A stretch of DNA of 64,000 bases, taken from the NCBI RefSeq assembly GCF_000423845.1, contig NZ_AUIT01000002.1, forward strand, positions 62,001 to 126,000. The letters run 5' to 3'. This DNA is from Thermodesulfobacterium hveragerdense DSM 12571. Its GTDB lineage: Bacteria > Desulfobacterota > Thermodesulfobacteria > Thermodesulfobacteriales > Thermodesulfobacteriaceae. Shown here piece after piece: positions 25,430-33,028 of this stretch. The notes under the pieces are model-generated. The model was not told the origin of the DNA. It worked only from the letters and a program-made list of their open reading frames with translations, and made no database searches. The translations under genes were made by a program, and so were the position numbers. Position 1 is the stretch's first letter; every line of letters starts with the position of its first letter.

Positions 25430-25951
25430 CTAAGACCCCAGTTTTTTAATCCTATCTTGAGCACTTATGATCTCAGTAATCCTTACCCCGAACCTATCGT
25501 TTACTACCACTACCTCTCCTTTTGCCATCAGTTTGCCGTTTACATAGACCTCTACAGGTTCTCCGGCAAACTTTTCCAACTCGATGATAGAACCTTGGTT
25601 GAGTTTTAGTAGATCTCTTATTAGCATTTTATTTCTACCTATTTCTACCGAAATTTCTAAGGGTATGTCTAAAATAAACTCTAAGTCTGGATGTAAACCT
25701 CCTTTTTGGGTTGGGCTAAGTTCCTCAAAGCTGACTGGCTGGGTAGGAGGTCTTTCTTTAACTGAGGGTTCTTTAGGTTGAAAAAGATCGTGGGATGACT
25801 CTTGAGAAACGGTTTGAACGCTTTCTTCTTTAGTTTCTGGAGTTCCAGCTTGAGCCTCTTTTAAAGCCTCTTCCCACATAGCCATCAAATCTTCAGGACT
25901 AAGAGTAGCTTCTTCTTGGGTTTGGCTATTAACCTTTTCTTCTTCAGCCAT
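25430..25951 (-). CDS. fliN: Flagellar motor switch protein FliN
   Basis: C-ring component that binds phospho-CheY and supports export. 173 residues. A Glu/Gln/Pro-rich N-terminal extension (1-85) precedes the SpoA domain (about 95-170), with LEISVEIGRNKMLIRDLLKL and PVEVYVNGKLMAKGEVVVV. The extension is similar in kind to those of long FliN/FliY proteins but has no CheC domain. It is 19 nt downstream of fliM. Confidence 0.95.
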   Translation of the reverse strand: MAEEEKVNSQTQEEATLSPEDLMAMWEEALKEAQAGTPETKEESVQTVSQESSHDLFQPKEPSVKERPPTQPVSFEELSPTQKGGLHPDLEFILDIPLEISVEIGRNKMLIRDLLKLNQGSIIELEKFAGEPVEVYVNGKLMAKGEVVVVNDRFGVRITEIISAQDRIKKLGS

Positions 25952-25970
25952 TTATGTTCCCCCTGATTTC

Positions 25971-26951
25971 TTATTTTTCTGTATGTTCTGAAGATAAAAA
26001 TTTGTCTACCTGAATAGCAAGGTGGTTTTTAAAAACCCCTAATTTGCCTAAGATTTTAGGAACCCCTTCTATATAAACCTCTATTGGTTCTTCTACTTTT
26101 TTATCAAGGATTACCACATCTCCTACCTCAAGGTTTACTAAATCTTCTAAAGTAATGGTGCCTTTTCCTAAAAGGGCTTTAAGTTGTACGCTACTGTTAA
26201 GTATGTAGTTTTCTAAGTTCTTTTTCCAAGTTAGGTCTACATATTCTTCTAACTGATAAGGGGAATAAAGTTTATCTTTTATTGGTTGTAAGGTGCTTAG
26301 AGAATAACAAAAGAGTATCTTTCCGCTGATAGATTCAAGCTCTAACGTGTAACCAGTGACTACCACAGTTTCTTCAGGCATAAGTACCCTTGCAAACTGT
26401 GGATTTACTTCACCTCTAATATACTTAGGTTTTACAGGATAGATGTTTTTCCAAGCCTTTTCTAACTCGTTAAAAATAAGGTCCACCACTTTTTTCAGAA
26501 GTCTTTGTTCTATTGGTGTAAACTCTCTTCCTTCAACCTTGATGTGTTTTCTTTCTCCTCCTAAAAACCTTTCTATAAACAGGAAGGCCAAGGTAGCATC
26601 GATAATAAGAAGGGATTGCCCTTTAAGAGGTTCTAATTTAAAGATATGGATGGAGGTAGGTACAGGAATTTTGTTTAAAAAATCTTTGAACCTTTCCATC
26701 TGAAGGGGTAAATTGGAGATGTCTAACATTTCCCTTAAAAGGGTAGAAAGCTGCATCCTTAAGCTTCGAGCAAGTTGCTCGTTGATAACTTCAAGGCCTG
26801 GGATCTTAAGACGGGTAGATATGGTATAGTTTCTAAAATCAAAAGACTTAGCCTTAACCTCTTCTTTAACCTCTGGGGTAGTATCTATCTTGCCTTCAGA
26901 AAGTCCAGAAAGTAACGCATCTATTTCATCTTGGCTAAGTATTTTTTCCAT
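25971..26951 (-). CDS. fliM: Flagellar motor switch protein FliM
   Basis: Middle C-ring protein that receives phospho-CheY through its N-terminal peptide. 326 residues. The N-terminus EKILSQDEIDALLSGL is the conserved CheY-binding segment. A central CheC-like domain (about 40-225) follows, and a C-terminal SpoA domain (about 240-320) with EVGDVVILDKKVEEPIEVYI. It overlaps nothing and lies 2 nt downstream of fliL. Confidence 0.97.
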   Translation of the reverse strand: MEKILSQDEIDALLSGLSEGKIDTTPEVKEEVKAKSFDFRNYTISTRLKIPGLEVINEQLARSLRMQLSTLLREMLDISNLPLQMERFKDFLNKIPVPTSIHIFKLEPLKGQSLLIIDATLAFLFIERFLGGERKHIKVEGREFTPIEQRLLKKVVDLIFNELEKAWKNIYPVKPKYIRGEVNPQFARVLMPEETVVVTGYTLELESISGKILFCYSLSTLQPIKDKLYSPYQLEEYVDLTWKKNLENYILNSSVQLKALLGKGTITLEDLVNLEVGDVVILDKKVEEPIEVYIEGVPKILGKLGVFKNHLAIQVDKFLSSEHTEK

Positions 26952-26953
26952 AA

Positions 26954-27451
26954 CTACTCCACTATGTATTGGGTTATGTAAACGGCTTGTAAAATTTCAT
27001 CTCCTAAAGCTTCGTTGATCTTCATCAAGAGATCTTTTTTTATCGTCTCTTTAGCCTCTGGCTGGATTACTTCCTCTGGGGTTTTACTACTAAGATAGGT
27101 GATGATTACGTCTCTTATCATCGGTTCTTTTACTTTAATCTTCTCTTCAGCCTTTTTATCTGCTACCCCTAAGGCTAACCTTACTTGAAGGTATCGTTTC
27201 CCTGTAGGTTCTAAAAGATTTACCACCACTGGTTCCATAGGATAGATAACCTTAACTTCAACCTTTTCTTTTTTAGCCCCTTTTTTTCCTTCTTCCTTTT
27301 CTTCTCCTTTTTTACCCATCAAAAATAAAACCACCCCAGAAGCAAGAACTATTACCAAAACACCCAGCAACAACAATAATAAAAATTTCTTTTTTCCTCC
27401 TTTTTTCTCAGATGCCTGCTTCTCTGCCCCTTCTTTAACCTCTTCTGCCAT
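26954..27451 (-). CDS. fliL: Flagellar basal-body protein FliL
   Basis: Stator-associated membrane protein. 165 residues. A short Lys/Glu-rich cytoplasmic start, one membrane helix (about 24-46), a Lys/Glu linker, then the periplasmic FliL domain with YPMEPVVVNLLEPTGKRYLQ. GGAGG lies 5 nt before the ATG at 27451, so the in-frame start at 27484 is rejected. It is the first gene of the flagellar/chemotaxis operon, and the regulatory region lies directly upstream. Confidence 0.93.
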   Translation of the reverse strand: MAEEVKEGAEKQASEKKGGKKKFLLLLLLGVLVIVLASGVVLFLMGKKGEEKEEGKKGAKKEKVEVKVIYPMEPVVVNLLEPTGKRYLQVRLALGVADKKAEEKIKVKEPMIRDVIITYLSSKTPEEVIQPEAKETIKKDLLMKINEALGDEILQAVYITQYIVE

Positions 27452-27480
27452 AAGACCCTCCTCACTTTTTAGAAGTTTTA

Positions 27481-27496
27481 TCAAAAATTATGCCAA
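27481..27496 (-). promoter_or_regulatory. Candidate sigma-54 promoter of the flagellar operon
   Basis: The minus strand reads TTGGCATAATTTTTGA. GG and the -12 dinucleotide are 10 nt apart, as in sigma-54 sites (TGGCAC-N5-TTGC), but the -12 GC is GA here. It lies about 30 nt upstream of the fliL start. RpoN is encoded in this window at 48356-49768. Confidence 0.4.
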
Positions 27497-27546
27497 GTTT
27501 TTAGGGATTGAAGTTTGCTAAAAACATTCTGGTTTTTCTTGGCTCC

Positions 27547-27579
27547 TGTCAAAAAATTAACATGATTGTCAAAAAATTA
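27547..27579. repeat. Two copies of a 13-bp direct repeat upstream of fliL
   Basis: TGTCAAAAAATTA occurs exactly at 27547-27559 and again at 27567-27579, a 20-bp period or about two helical turns. It lies 50-83 bp upstream of the sigma-54-like element, where enhancer-binding activators often bind. Each copy also contains TTGACA on the minus strand, but no good -10 follows at promoter spacing. Confidence 0.55.
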
Positions 27580-27660
27580 TAAAACAAGAGTTTTTAATAA
27601 AAAGATAGCTAAGTTTATTAAACATGACAAGTGATTGAGACGATAACGATGAAAAAAGGA

Positions 27661-27754
27661 TGGCGGAGGGGGCGGGATTCGAACCCGCGGTACGGGTTTT
27701 AGCCCGTACATGCGATTTCCAGTCGCACCCCTTCGTCCACTCGGGCACCCCTCC
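27661..27754 (-). tRNA. tRNA-Ser (anticodon GGA)
   Basis: Read on the minus strand, the acceptor stem GGAGGGG pairs with CCCCTCC. The anticodon stem GCGA/TCGC encloses loop CTGGAAA with anticodon GGA. The long variable arm TACGGG/CCCGTA is the class II hallmark of serine tRNA. The T-arm CGGGTTCGAATCCCG is intact. The discriminator is G and CCA is encoded at 27661-27663. It decodes UCC and UCU. Confidence 0.97.
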
Positions 27755-27767
27755 AAAATTCGTTTAC

Positions 27768-27796
27768 ATTTTAAAACCTAATCAAAGTTTTGGCAA
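27768..27796 (-). promoter_or_regulatory. Promoter of tRNA-Ser
   Basis: Minus-strand TTGCCA (27791-27796), a 17-nt spacer and TAAAAT (27768-27773), ending 13 nt before the tRNA 5' end. Both hexamers match 5/6 and the spacing is optimal. Confidence 0.7.
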
Positions 27797-27803
27797 GAGG
27801 TCT

Positions 27804-28388
27804 TTAGAACTTTTTAAAGCCAAACTTTAAGATAGAGACTACCAAAAAGATTTTTAACAGGTCTCCATAGATAAAGGGTAGACTTCCTATATTCAATAAA
27901 ACTTTTAAGTCAGAAATTTTTAAAACCCAGCCTAACCAAACCAGTCCCAAAAGATGAATAAACCCAAAATTTACTAAGGTTAAAAGTAAAACAACTCCTG
28001 AAAAACTCTTAGCCCATTGAAATTTATGATATATCAAGCTAACCATCAAACTTGCAGGAAGAAAACTTAATAGATAACCTCCAGTAGGTCCTAAAAGCGT
28101 TAAAAAACCACCAGTTAACCCTGCAAACCAAGGAAACCCTAATCCACCTAAAAACAAATAGAAAAAATTAGCTAAACCACATCTAAAAGGAGAAAATAAA
28201 AGACCAGTCATAAAAACCCCAAAGGTCTGAAAGGTTACCGGTACAGGAGAAAAAGGAAGATAAAACTTAAGGTTAGAACAAATACCTATCAAAAGAGCTC
28301 CAATTAGTCCCCAAAAAATTTCTACCTTTACATGACTTTGCTTAAAAACTTCTGAACTTGAAACTGACATCTCTAAAAGCCTTTTCAT
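27804..28388 (-). CDS. bioY: Biotin transporter BioY (ECF S component)
   Basis: Membrane substrate-binding protein for biotin uptake. 194 residues with about six helices. Family motifs are PFSPVPVTFQTFGVFMTGLL (about 46-65), YLFLGGLGFPWFAG and GPTGGYLLSFLPAS. No dedicated BioM/BioN genes are adjacent, so it may work alone or use a shared ECF module. It is preceded by GGAGG and by a BirA-type operator, which implies biotin-dependent repression. It is the only gene between waaA and tRNA-Ser. Confidence 0.94.
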   Translation of the reverse strand: MKRLLEMSVSSSEVFKQSHVKVEIFWGLIGALLIGICSNLKFYLPFSPVPVTFQTFGVFMTGLLFSPFRCGLANFFYLFLGGLGFPWFAGLTGGFLTLLGPTGGYLLSFLPASLMVSLIYHKFQWAKSFSGVVLLLTLVNFGFIHLLGLVWLGWVLKISDLKVLLNIGSLPFIYGDLLKIFLVVSILKFGFKKF

Positions 28389-28415
28389 AGTAGCCCTCCT
28401 GGTTGTAAGATAGGA

Positions 28416-28455
28416 TTTTTAGTTAACTTAATATTATATCCTGGTTAACCAAAAA
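28416..28455 (-). promoter_or_regulatory. BirA-type biotin operator overlapping the bioY promoter
   Basis: Half-sites TTTTTAGTTAACT (28416-28428) and GGTTAACCAAAAA (28443-28455) form an inverted repeat matching at 11 of 13 positions with a 14-nt spacer. This is the known geometry and GTTAAC-type core of BirA operators. A perfect minus-strand TATAAT (28433-28438) lies inside the spacer, so binding would block the bioY promoter. No good -35 is seen. Confidence 0.75.
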
Positions 28456-29709
28456 TTAAAGATATTTTTCCAATAAATGTAAAATTTTTTCTGTAGCGCC
28501 TGTTTTGGAGAGATACATTTGGTAGGCTTTTTCAGATAAGGTCTTAAGTTTTTCAGGGTTTTTAAGAAAATATTCTAAGGTTTCAGTTAGTTTTTCTGGT
28601 GTAGTTTGAATACAGGCCTCTTTTTCCAAAAATTCTTGGATAAAAGGAAAGTTTTCCATAGAAGGCCCTACTACCACAGGTTTTTTCCAGTAAAATGCTT
28701 CTAAAGGGTTTTGCCCTCCATGGGGGATAAAACTTCCTCCTATGATGGCTAAGTCCCCTATTCTGTAAAGACTACCCAAGATACCTATCTGGTCTATAAG
28801 AAGGATACATCTTTTTGCTTCTTTCAAGTCTGAAAATTCCTTAGATAAAGCGCTTAGGCGATAAAGTTTTACATCTTCCAAATTATCTAACATCAGGTTT
28901 AACTGTGAAAACACTTCGTCAAACCGTTCAGGATGTCTTGGCACTATAAGCAAGGTACCTTGGTTTACTGCTGAAAGAAAAGCTTTGGTTATAAGTTCTT
29001 CTTCAGGATGGTGTGTGCTTCCAGCAATAACAACCGGTTTTTTAACCCTACCTTCCCAAAAAAATTCCACGCAAGGAATTTCAAGGTCAAACTTAGTATT
29101 GCCTGTTACTACGATTTTTTCTTCTTTTACCCCCAAGGCTCTAAACCTTTCCTGATAAATATTGTCTTGCACCACAACCAGAGTAAGCCTATTAAGAACT
29201 TTTTTGATGAAAAATCTTACTTTCTGGTAGTTTTTAAAAGATTTTTCACTAAGACGTGCGTTTACTAAAAAAACTGGAATTTTTTTAGCTGCAATATGAA
29301 TAAGATTAGGCCAGATTTCTGTTTCAGCAATGATTAAAGCCTTAGGATTAAAAGCCTTTAAAGTTCTTTTTATCGCGAAAGGACAGTCTAAAGGGAGATA
29401 GATAGTTTCTACCGGTAATCCTTTAAACCGGTCTTTAGCCACTTTTTGTCCGGTGTCGGTAATCGTGCTTAAAAGGATGTTATAAGCTTTAGAAAGTTTT
29501 TTGATAAGACTGGAAAGGGCGATAACCTCACCGACAGACACACAATGAACCCAGATAAAAGAACGAGAATAAAGATTGGTTTTTGATTTAAATATAGCAA
29601 ATTTATCTCTTAACCATTTTAATCTTAGATCTCGTGGGCGTTTTAAAAACTCTCTTGGTAAAAGTAGGCCTGCTATCAGATAATAGATAAACGTGTAAAC
29701 CCATAACAT
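28456..29709 (-). CDS. waaA: 3-deoxy-D-manno-octulosonic acid transferase
   Basis: It adds Kdo from CMP-Kdo to lipid A precursor at the cytoplasmic face of the inner membrane. 417 residues. An N-terminal membrane anchor (1-18) is followed by two Rossmann-like GT-B halves. WVHCVSVGEV is the family motif with the catalytic acidic residue nearby. ILLSTITDTGQKVAKDRF, IAETEIWPNLI and GGSFIPHGGQNPLEAF are also conserved. It is the last gene of a minus-strand run from asd and confirms an LPS outer membrane. Its stop abuts the BirA operator. Confidence 0.95.
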   Translation of the reverse strand: MLWVYTFIYYLIAGLLLPREFLKRPRDLRLKWLRDKFAIFKSKTNLYSRSFIWVHCVSVGEVIALSSLIKKLSKAYNILLSTITDTGQKVAKDRFKGLPVETIYLPLDCPFAIKRTLKAFNPKALIIAETEIWPNLIHIAAKKIPVFLVNARLSEKSFKNYQKVRFFIKKVLNRLTLVVVQDNIYQERFRALGVKEEKIVVTGNTKFDLEIPCVEFFWEGRVKKPVVIAGSTHHPEEELITKAFLSAVNQGTLLIVPRHPERFDEVFSQLNLMLDNLEDVKLYRLSALSKEFSDLKEAKRCILLIDQIGILGSLYRIGDLAIIGGSFIPHGGQNPLEAFYWKKPVVVGPSMENFPFIQEFLEKEACIQTTPEKLTETLEYFLKNPEKLKTLSEKAYQMYLSKTGATEKILHLLEKYL

Positions 29710-29713
29710 AGTT

Positions 29714-30442
29714 TTAAGGCTTCCCTATAAAAGCTATTTGTACTCCTCGGTCCTTCCCGTGATAACGATGGGACCAGTAAACCTCATGCAAACACCTTGT
29801 ACAATCCTTTGACACCCACACATTCTCCTCAGGAATCCCCAAACATAAAGCTTGATAAAGATTGGCTTTTTCTAAATCTAAATAGACTTTACCTTGATGA
29901 TGTTTAATAACCTCTTCATAAAAAGGAAATTTTATCCTTAAAGCACTTAAAACTTCATCTTTGATTTCGTAGCAACAGACTTTGATATGTGGGCCTATGG
30001 CCAAAAAAATTTCTTCAGGTTTATACCCTAAAGAAAGTACCCTTCTAAGGGTTTTTTCTAAGATTTTAGACACAGTGCCTTTCCATCCAGCATGAACAGC
30101 ACCTATTATCTTACGATCTTTGGTTGCTAAAAGCACCGGCACACAATCTGCTGTCTTAACCCCAACAAAAAGCCTTTCTTGGTCTGTAAGCACTCCGTCA
30201 CCTTCTAAAGAAAAAATCTCTGGAACCGAAGAGCCATTCCAAAGGGTTATAAAAAGGTCGCTATGGACCTGTTTTGGAAAAAACCAACGATAATTACTGA
30301 CTTGTTTTAAAGAATTAAAGTTAAAATTTTTATAAAGTTTCTTAGAAAATGTAGCCAACAGATCGATATTAAGAAGATTTTCAGGAAAAACAAAATCGGT
30401 TTTTAGATGATTGACAAGTTCTAAGATTAGTTCTTTTGACAT
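29714..30442 (-). CDS. pgeF: Peptidoglycan editing factor PgeF (YfiH/laccase-domain family)
   Basis: Cytoplasmic zinc enzyme that hydrolyses misincorporated UDP-MurNAc-L-Ser in relatives; other members act on purine nucleosides. 242 residues. Metal and active-site residues lie in FPKQVHSDLF (His), VGVKTADCVPVLL (Cys), GAVHAGWKGTV (His) and GPHIKVCCYEI. It overlaps the 3' end of rdgB by 16 nt and precedes waaA by 4 nt. Confidence 0.93.
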   Translation of the reverse strand: MSKELILELVNHLKTDFVFPENLLNIDLLATFSKKLYKNFNFNSLKQVSNYRWFFPKQVHSDLFITLWNGSSVPEIFSLEGDGVLTDQERLFVGVKTADCVPVLLATKDRKIIGAVHAGWKGTVSKILEKTLRRVLSLGYKPEEIFLAIGPHIKVCCYEIKDEVLSALRIKFPFYEEVIKHHQGKVYLDLEKANLYQALCLGIPEENVWVSKDCTRCLHEVYWSHRYHGKDRGVQIAFIGKP

Positions 30443-31074
30443 CGTTCAAGGTCTTTTAGGAATGATAAAATTCGTTTTTTTAAGTTTTGGATAGCCTTAC
30501 CTCTGTGGCTTAAACGGTTTTTTTCTTCTAAAAGAAGTTCTGATGCGGTTTTTTGAAATTGGTATTCAGGTACTAAAAAAAGAGGGTCATATCCAAAACC
30601 ATAAGAACCTTTAGGTTCAAACCCTATTCTGCCTTCCCATACTCCTTCTGAAACCAGATATTTTCCACAGGGATGATAAAGCACCATAACACACTTAAAC
30701 CTTGCAGTTCTCTTTTCCAAAGGCACATCAGCTAACTCTTTAAGAAGCTTTTGGTTGTTCTTTTCATCATTTGCATCTTCTCCGGCGTAGCGAGAAGAAT
30801 ACACCCCAGGTGCACCGTTTAAGGCATCTACCTCAAGTCCAGAATCGTCTGCAAGACATAAACATCCGGTTTTTTCAGCATAATACTTAGCTTTAATCAA
30901 AGCATTTTCTAAAAAAGTTTTTCCTGTTTCTTCAGGAGGGATAATTTCTGAAAAATCCTTGAGACTTTTTACTTCTAAGTTTATTTCAGACTTTAAATCT
31001 TCAAGGGCCTTTGCTATTTCTCTAATTTTACCTAAATTAGAAGTAGCTATAACTAAGGTTAGTTTTTGGCTCAT
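30427..31074 (-). CDS. rdgB: XTP/dITP diphosphatase (non-canonical purine NTP pyrophosphatase)
   Basis: It cleans the nucleotide pool of ITP, XTP and dITP. 215 residues, the normal size. Motifs: ATSNLGKIREI at the N-terminus, the metal-binding LADDSGLEVDALNGAPGVYS, base recognition in GYGFGYDPLFLVP, and the C-terminal LSHRGKAI. It overlaps rph by 4 nt, a common rph-rdgB pairing. Confidence 0.96.
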   Translation of the reverse strand: MSQKLTLVIATSNLGKIREIAKALEDLKSEINLEVKSLKDFSEIIPPEETGKTFLENALIKAKYYAEKTGCLCLADDSGLEVDALNGAPGVYSSRYAGEDANDEKNNQKLLKELADVPLEKRTARFKCVMVLYHPCGKYLVSEGVWEGRIGFEPKGSYGFGYDPLFLVPEYQFQKTASELLLEEKNRLSHRGKAIQNLKKRILSFLKDLERCQKN

Positions 31075-31784
31075 ACTCCTAATACCTCTTTTTGTTTGTT
31101 AATCAGTTCTTTAATACCCTTAAAAGCAAGGTTTTTCATCTGTTCTAAGTCTTCCCAGGTAAACAGACTTTTTTCAGCGCTTGCCTGAATTTCTACAATT
31201 TTCCCAGACTCAGTCATAAAAAAGTTAGCGTCCACCTCAGCAATTATGTCTTCCTGGTAATCAAGATCTAAAAAAAAGTTTTCTCCTATCTTACCTACAC
31301 TAACCCCTGCTAAGAATTCTAAAACCGGAAAGGTAAAGAGAACTCCTTTTTCAACAAGTTTTTTCACTGCTAAGGTTAAGGCTAAAAAAGCCCCTGTAAC
31401 AGAGGCAGTCCTTGTTCCACCGTCTGCGTTTAAAACTTCGCAGTCTATCCAGAGGGTTCTTTCTCCTAATTTTGATAGGTCTATCACCCCTCTTAAAACC
31501 CTACCTATAAGTCGTTGTATTTCCATAGACCTACCTTTTCGTCCCATCGTTTCTCTGGGAGTTCTTTCTAACGTAGCTCCAGGAATAAAGGCATACTCTG
31601 CGGTAATCCAACCTGTTCCTGTACCCTTAAGAAAAGGGGGGACCTTTTCGTCTAAACTTACCGTACAAAGTACCTTAGTGTTGCCAAACTCAACCAAAAC
31701 AGAACTTAACGGATTTTTTAAAAAGTCTATCGTAAACCTTATCTCTCTAAGTTGGTCAAAATTTCTTCCTTCATGTCGCATCAT
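31071..31784 (-). CDS. rph: Ribonuclease PH
   Basis: Phosphorolytic 3' exonuclease that trims tRNA precursors. 237 residues. Motifs: GNTKVLCTVSLDEKVPPFLK, GWITAEYAFIPGAT, the Arg-rich RETMGRKGRSMEIQRLIGR and DCEVLNADGGTRTASVTGA, which carries catalytic residues. It overlaps the cytochrome gene upstream by 4 nt and rdgB downstream by 4 nt. Confidence 0.97.
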   Translation of the reverse strand: MMRHEGRNFDQLREIRFTIDFLKNPLSSVLVEFGNTKVLCTVSLDEKVPPFLKGTGTGWITAEYAFIPGATLERTPRETMGRKGRSMEIQRLIGRVLRGVIDLSKLGERTLWIDCEVLNADGGTRTASVTGAFLALTLAVKKLVEKGVLFTFPVLEFLAGVSVGKIGENFFLDLDYQEDIIAEVDANFFMTESGKIVEIQASAEKSLFTWEDLEQMKNLAFKGIKELINKQKEVLGV

Positions 31785-33028
31785 AAACCTCCTGAGTTAA
31801 AAAGGTTACCTTTCCCTATGGAGTGGGGAGATATACATTTTTCTAAACTACCTTCCAACTCTAAACTTTCATCATAGATGGTTATTTTCTTTTTTCTTAA
31901 GACACATATTTTACCATATAAATCCTTTCCTAAAACCAGTTTTTCAAAAGTTCTCTCTCCTAAACCACACAACCATAATCCTTCTTCTAATTTGCCGGTA
32001 AGTTTATCTTTCATAAGAGGTTTGGCTAATTTGGGAGATTTGTTTAATAAATCAAAAAAACTTTCAACCTCAGAAGATTCTTGAACGGTTAAATCATACC
32101 AATCGTCTAAAGAGGGATTAAACTCAAGACTACAAGAAAGCTTGCCATCAAGATTGACAAAGTTTGCATGACAGACCTCACATCGGTATTTTGAAAGGGT
32201 TTTTTGGTTATGCGTTTTTTTACTGAGATTTTGATGACAATCTAAACATTTTATTTTATTACGACCAAACATCACTTCTTCTTTTTTATGACAGTCTGTA
32301 CACACTAATCCATTTTTATGGTGTATACTTTCTACAAGTTGATAGGCTTCAATTCCGTAAGGCCTTTCAGGTGGTTTTCCTTCAACAAAAGGTGAACGAT
32401 AGTCTTCATACCAATTATGAGGGGAATATCCTAAGTAATCCCAACCTATGTAACTGCTATAATGACAGGATAGGCAGTTGTTTATGGTAGGTTTAACAAT
32501 GGAGTGATTTGATAGGTTGAAATGACAGGCTAAACAACCTTTACCTCTTCGGGTGTTTTTATAGTCTTCTCCTTCATAATCAACATGACAGAGCAAACAT
32601 CTTCTACGTAAAAAATCTACAACCAACGAGGTTTTATCAAAAGGTTTTTCATAATTAAAGGTTTTAAGTTCTTGTAAATTAAGGTTTTTAGATATCCCAA
32701 AGGCCTTTAGGGTGTTTGATATCATTTTTCTGTAGGTGTAATGGAAAGAATTTTTAAACCGGTCTACCTCAAGTTTATGACACTCTAAGCAAACCTGATA
32801 AATTAGCCAAGAATTTGGATGTTTTAAAAGATTTTGATGAGCCTCTTCTTTAGAAAAAGTCTTACTGTTACCTTGATGACATTTGGTACAATCTATTTGC
32901 TTATGAGGGTTATCAAAAGATACTTGATTATGACAATCTGTACATCGTTTGATTTTAGGTTGGTTAATACAACCAAAAAGGAAAAAACTCAAAAATATGT
33001 ATAAAAAAAACTGTTTTATGACAAACAC
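31781..33028 (-). CDS. Nine-haem cytochrome c lipoprotein
   Basis: 415 residues. The N-terminal signal ends in the lipobox LFGC (Cys20), so the protein is probably lipid-anchored outside the cytoplasm. Nine CxxCH haem sites are visible in order: CTDCH, CTKCH, CLECH, CLLCH, CLACH, CLSCH, CTDCH, CLDCH and CEVCH, the first at residue 29. The C-terminal 120 residues have no haem motif. I do not recognise a specific family (not a clear NrfA, OmcA or Hao). It overlaps the radical SAM gene by 13 nt and rph by 4 nt, so a respiratory protein sits inside a housekeeping operon. Electron partners are not visible. Confidence 0.85.
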   Translation of the reverse strand: MFVIKQFFLYIFLSFFLFGCINQPKIKRCTDCHNQVSFDNPHKQIDCTKCHQGNSKTFSKEEAHQNLLKHPNSWLIYQVCLECHKLEVDRFKNSFHYTYRKMISNTLKAFGISKNLNLQELKTFNYEKPFDKTSLVVDFLRRRCLLCHVDYEGEDYKNTRRGKGCLACHFNLSNHSIVKPTINNCLSCHYSSYIGWDYLGYSPHNWYEDYRSPFVEGKPPERPYGIEAYQLVESIHHKNGLVCTDCHKKEEVMFGRNKIKCLDCHQNLSKKTHNQKTLSKYRCEVCHANFVNLDGKLSCSLEFNPSLDDWYDLTVQESSEVESFFDLLNKSPKLAKPLMKDKLTGKLEEGLWLCGLGERTFEKLVLGKDLYGKICVLRKKKITIYDESLELEGSLEKCISPHSIGKGNLFNSGGL

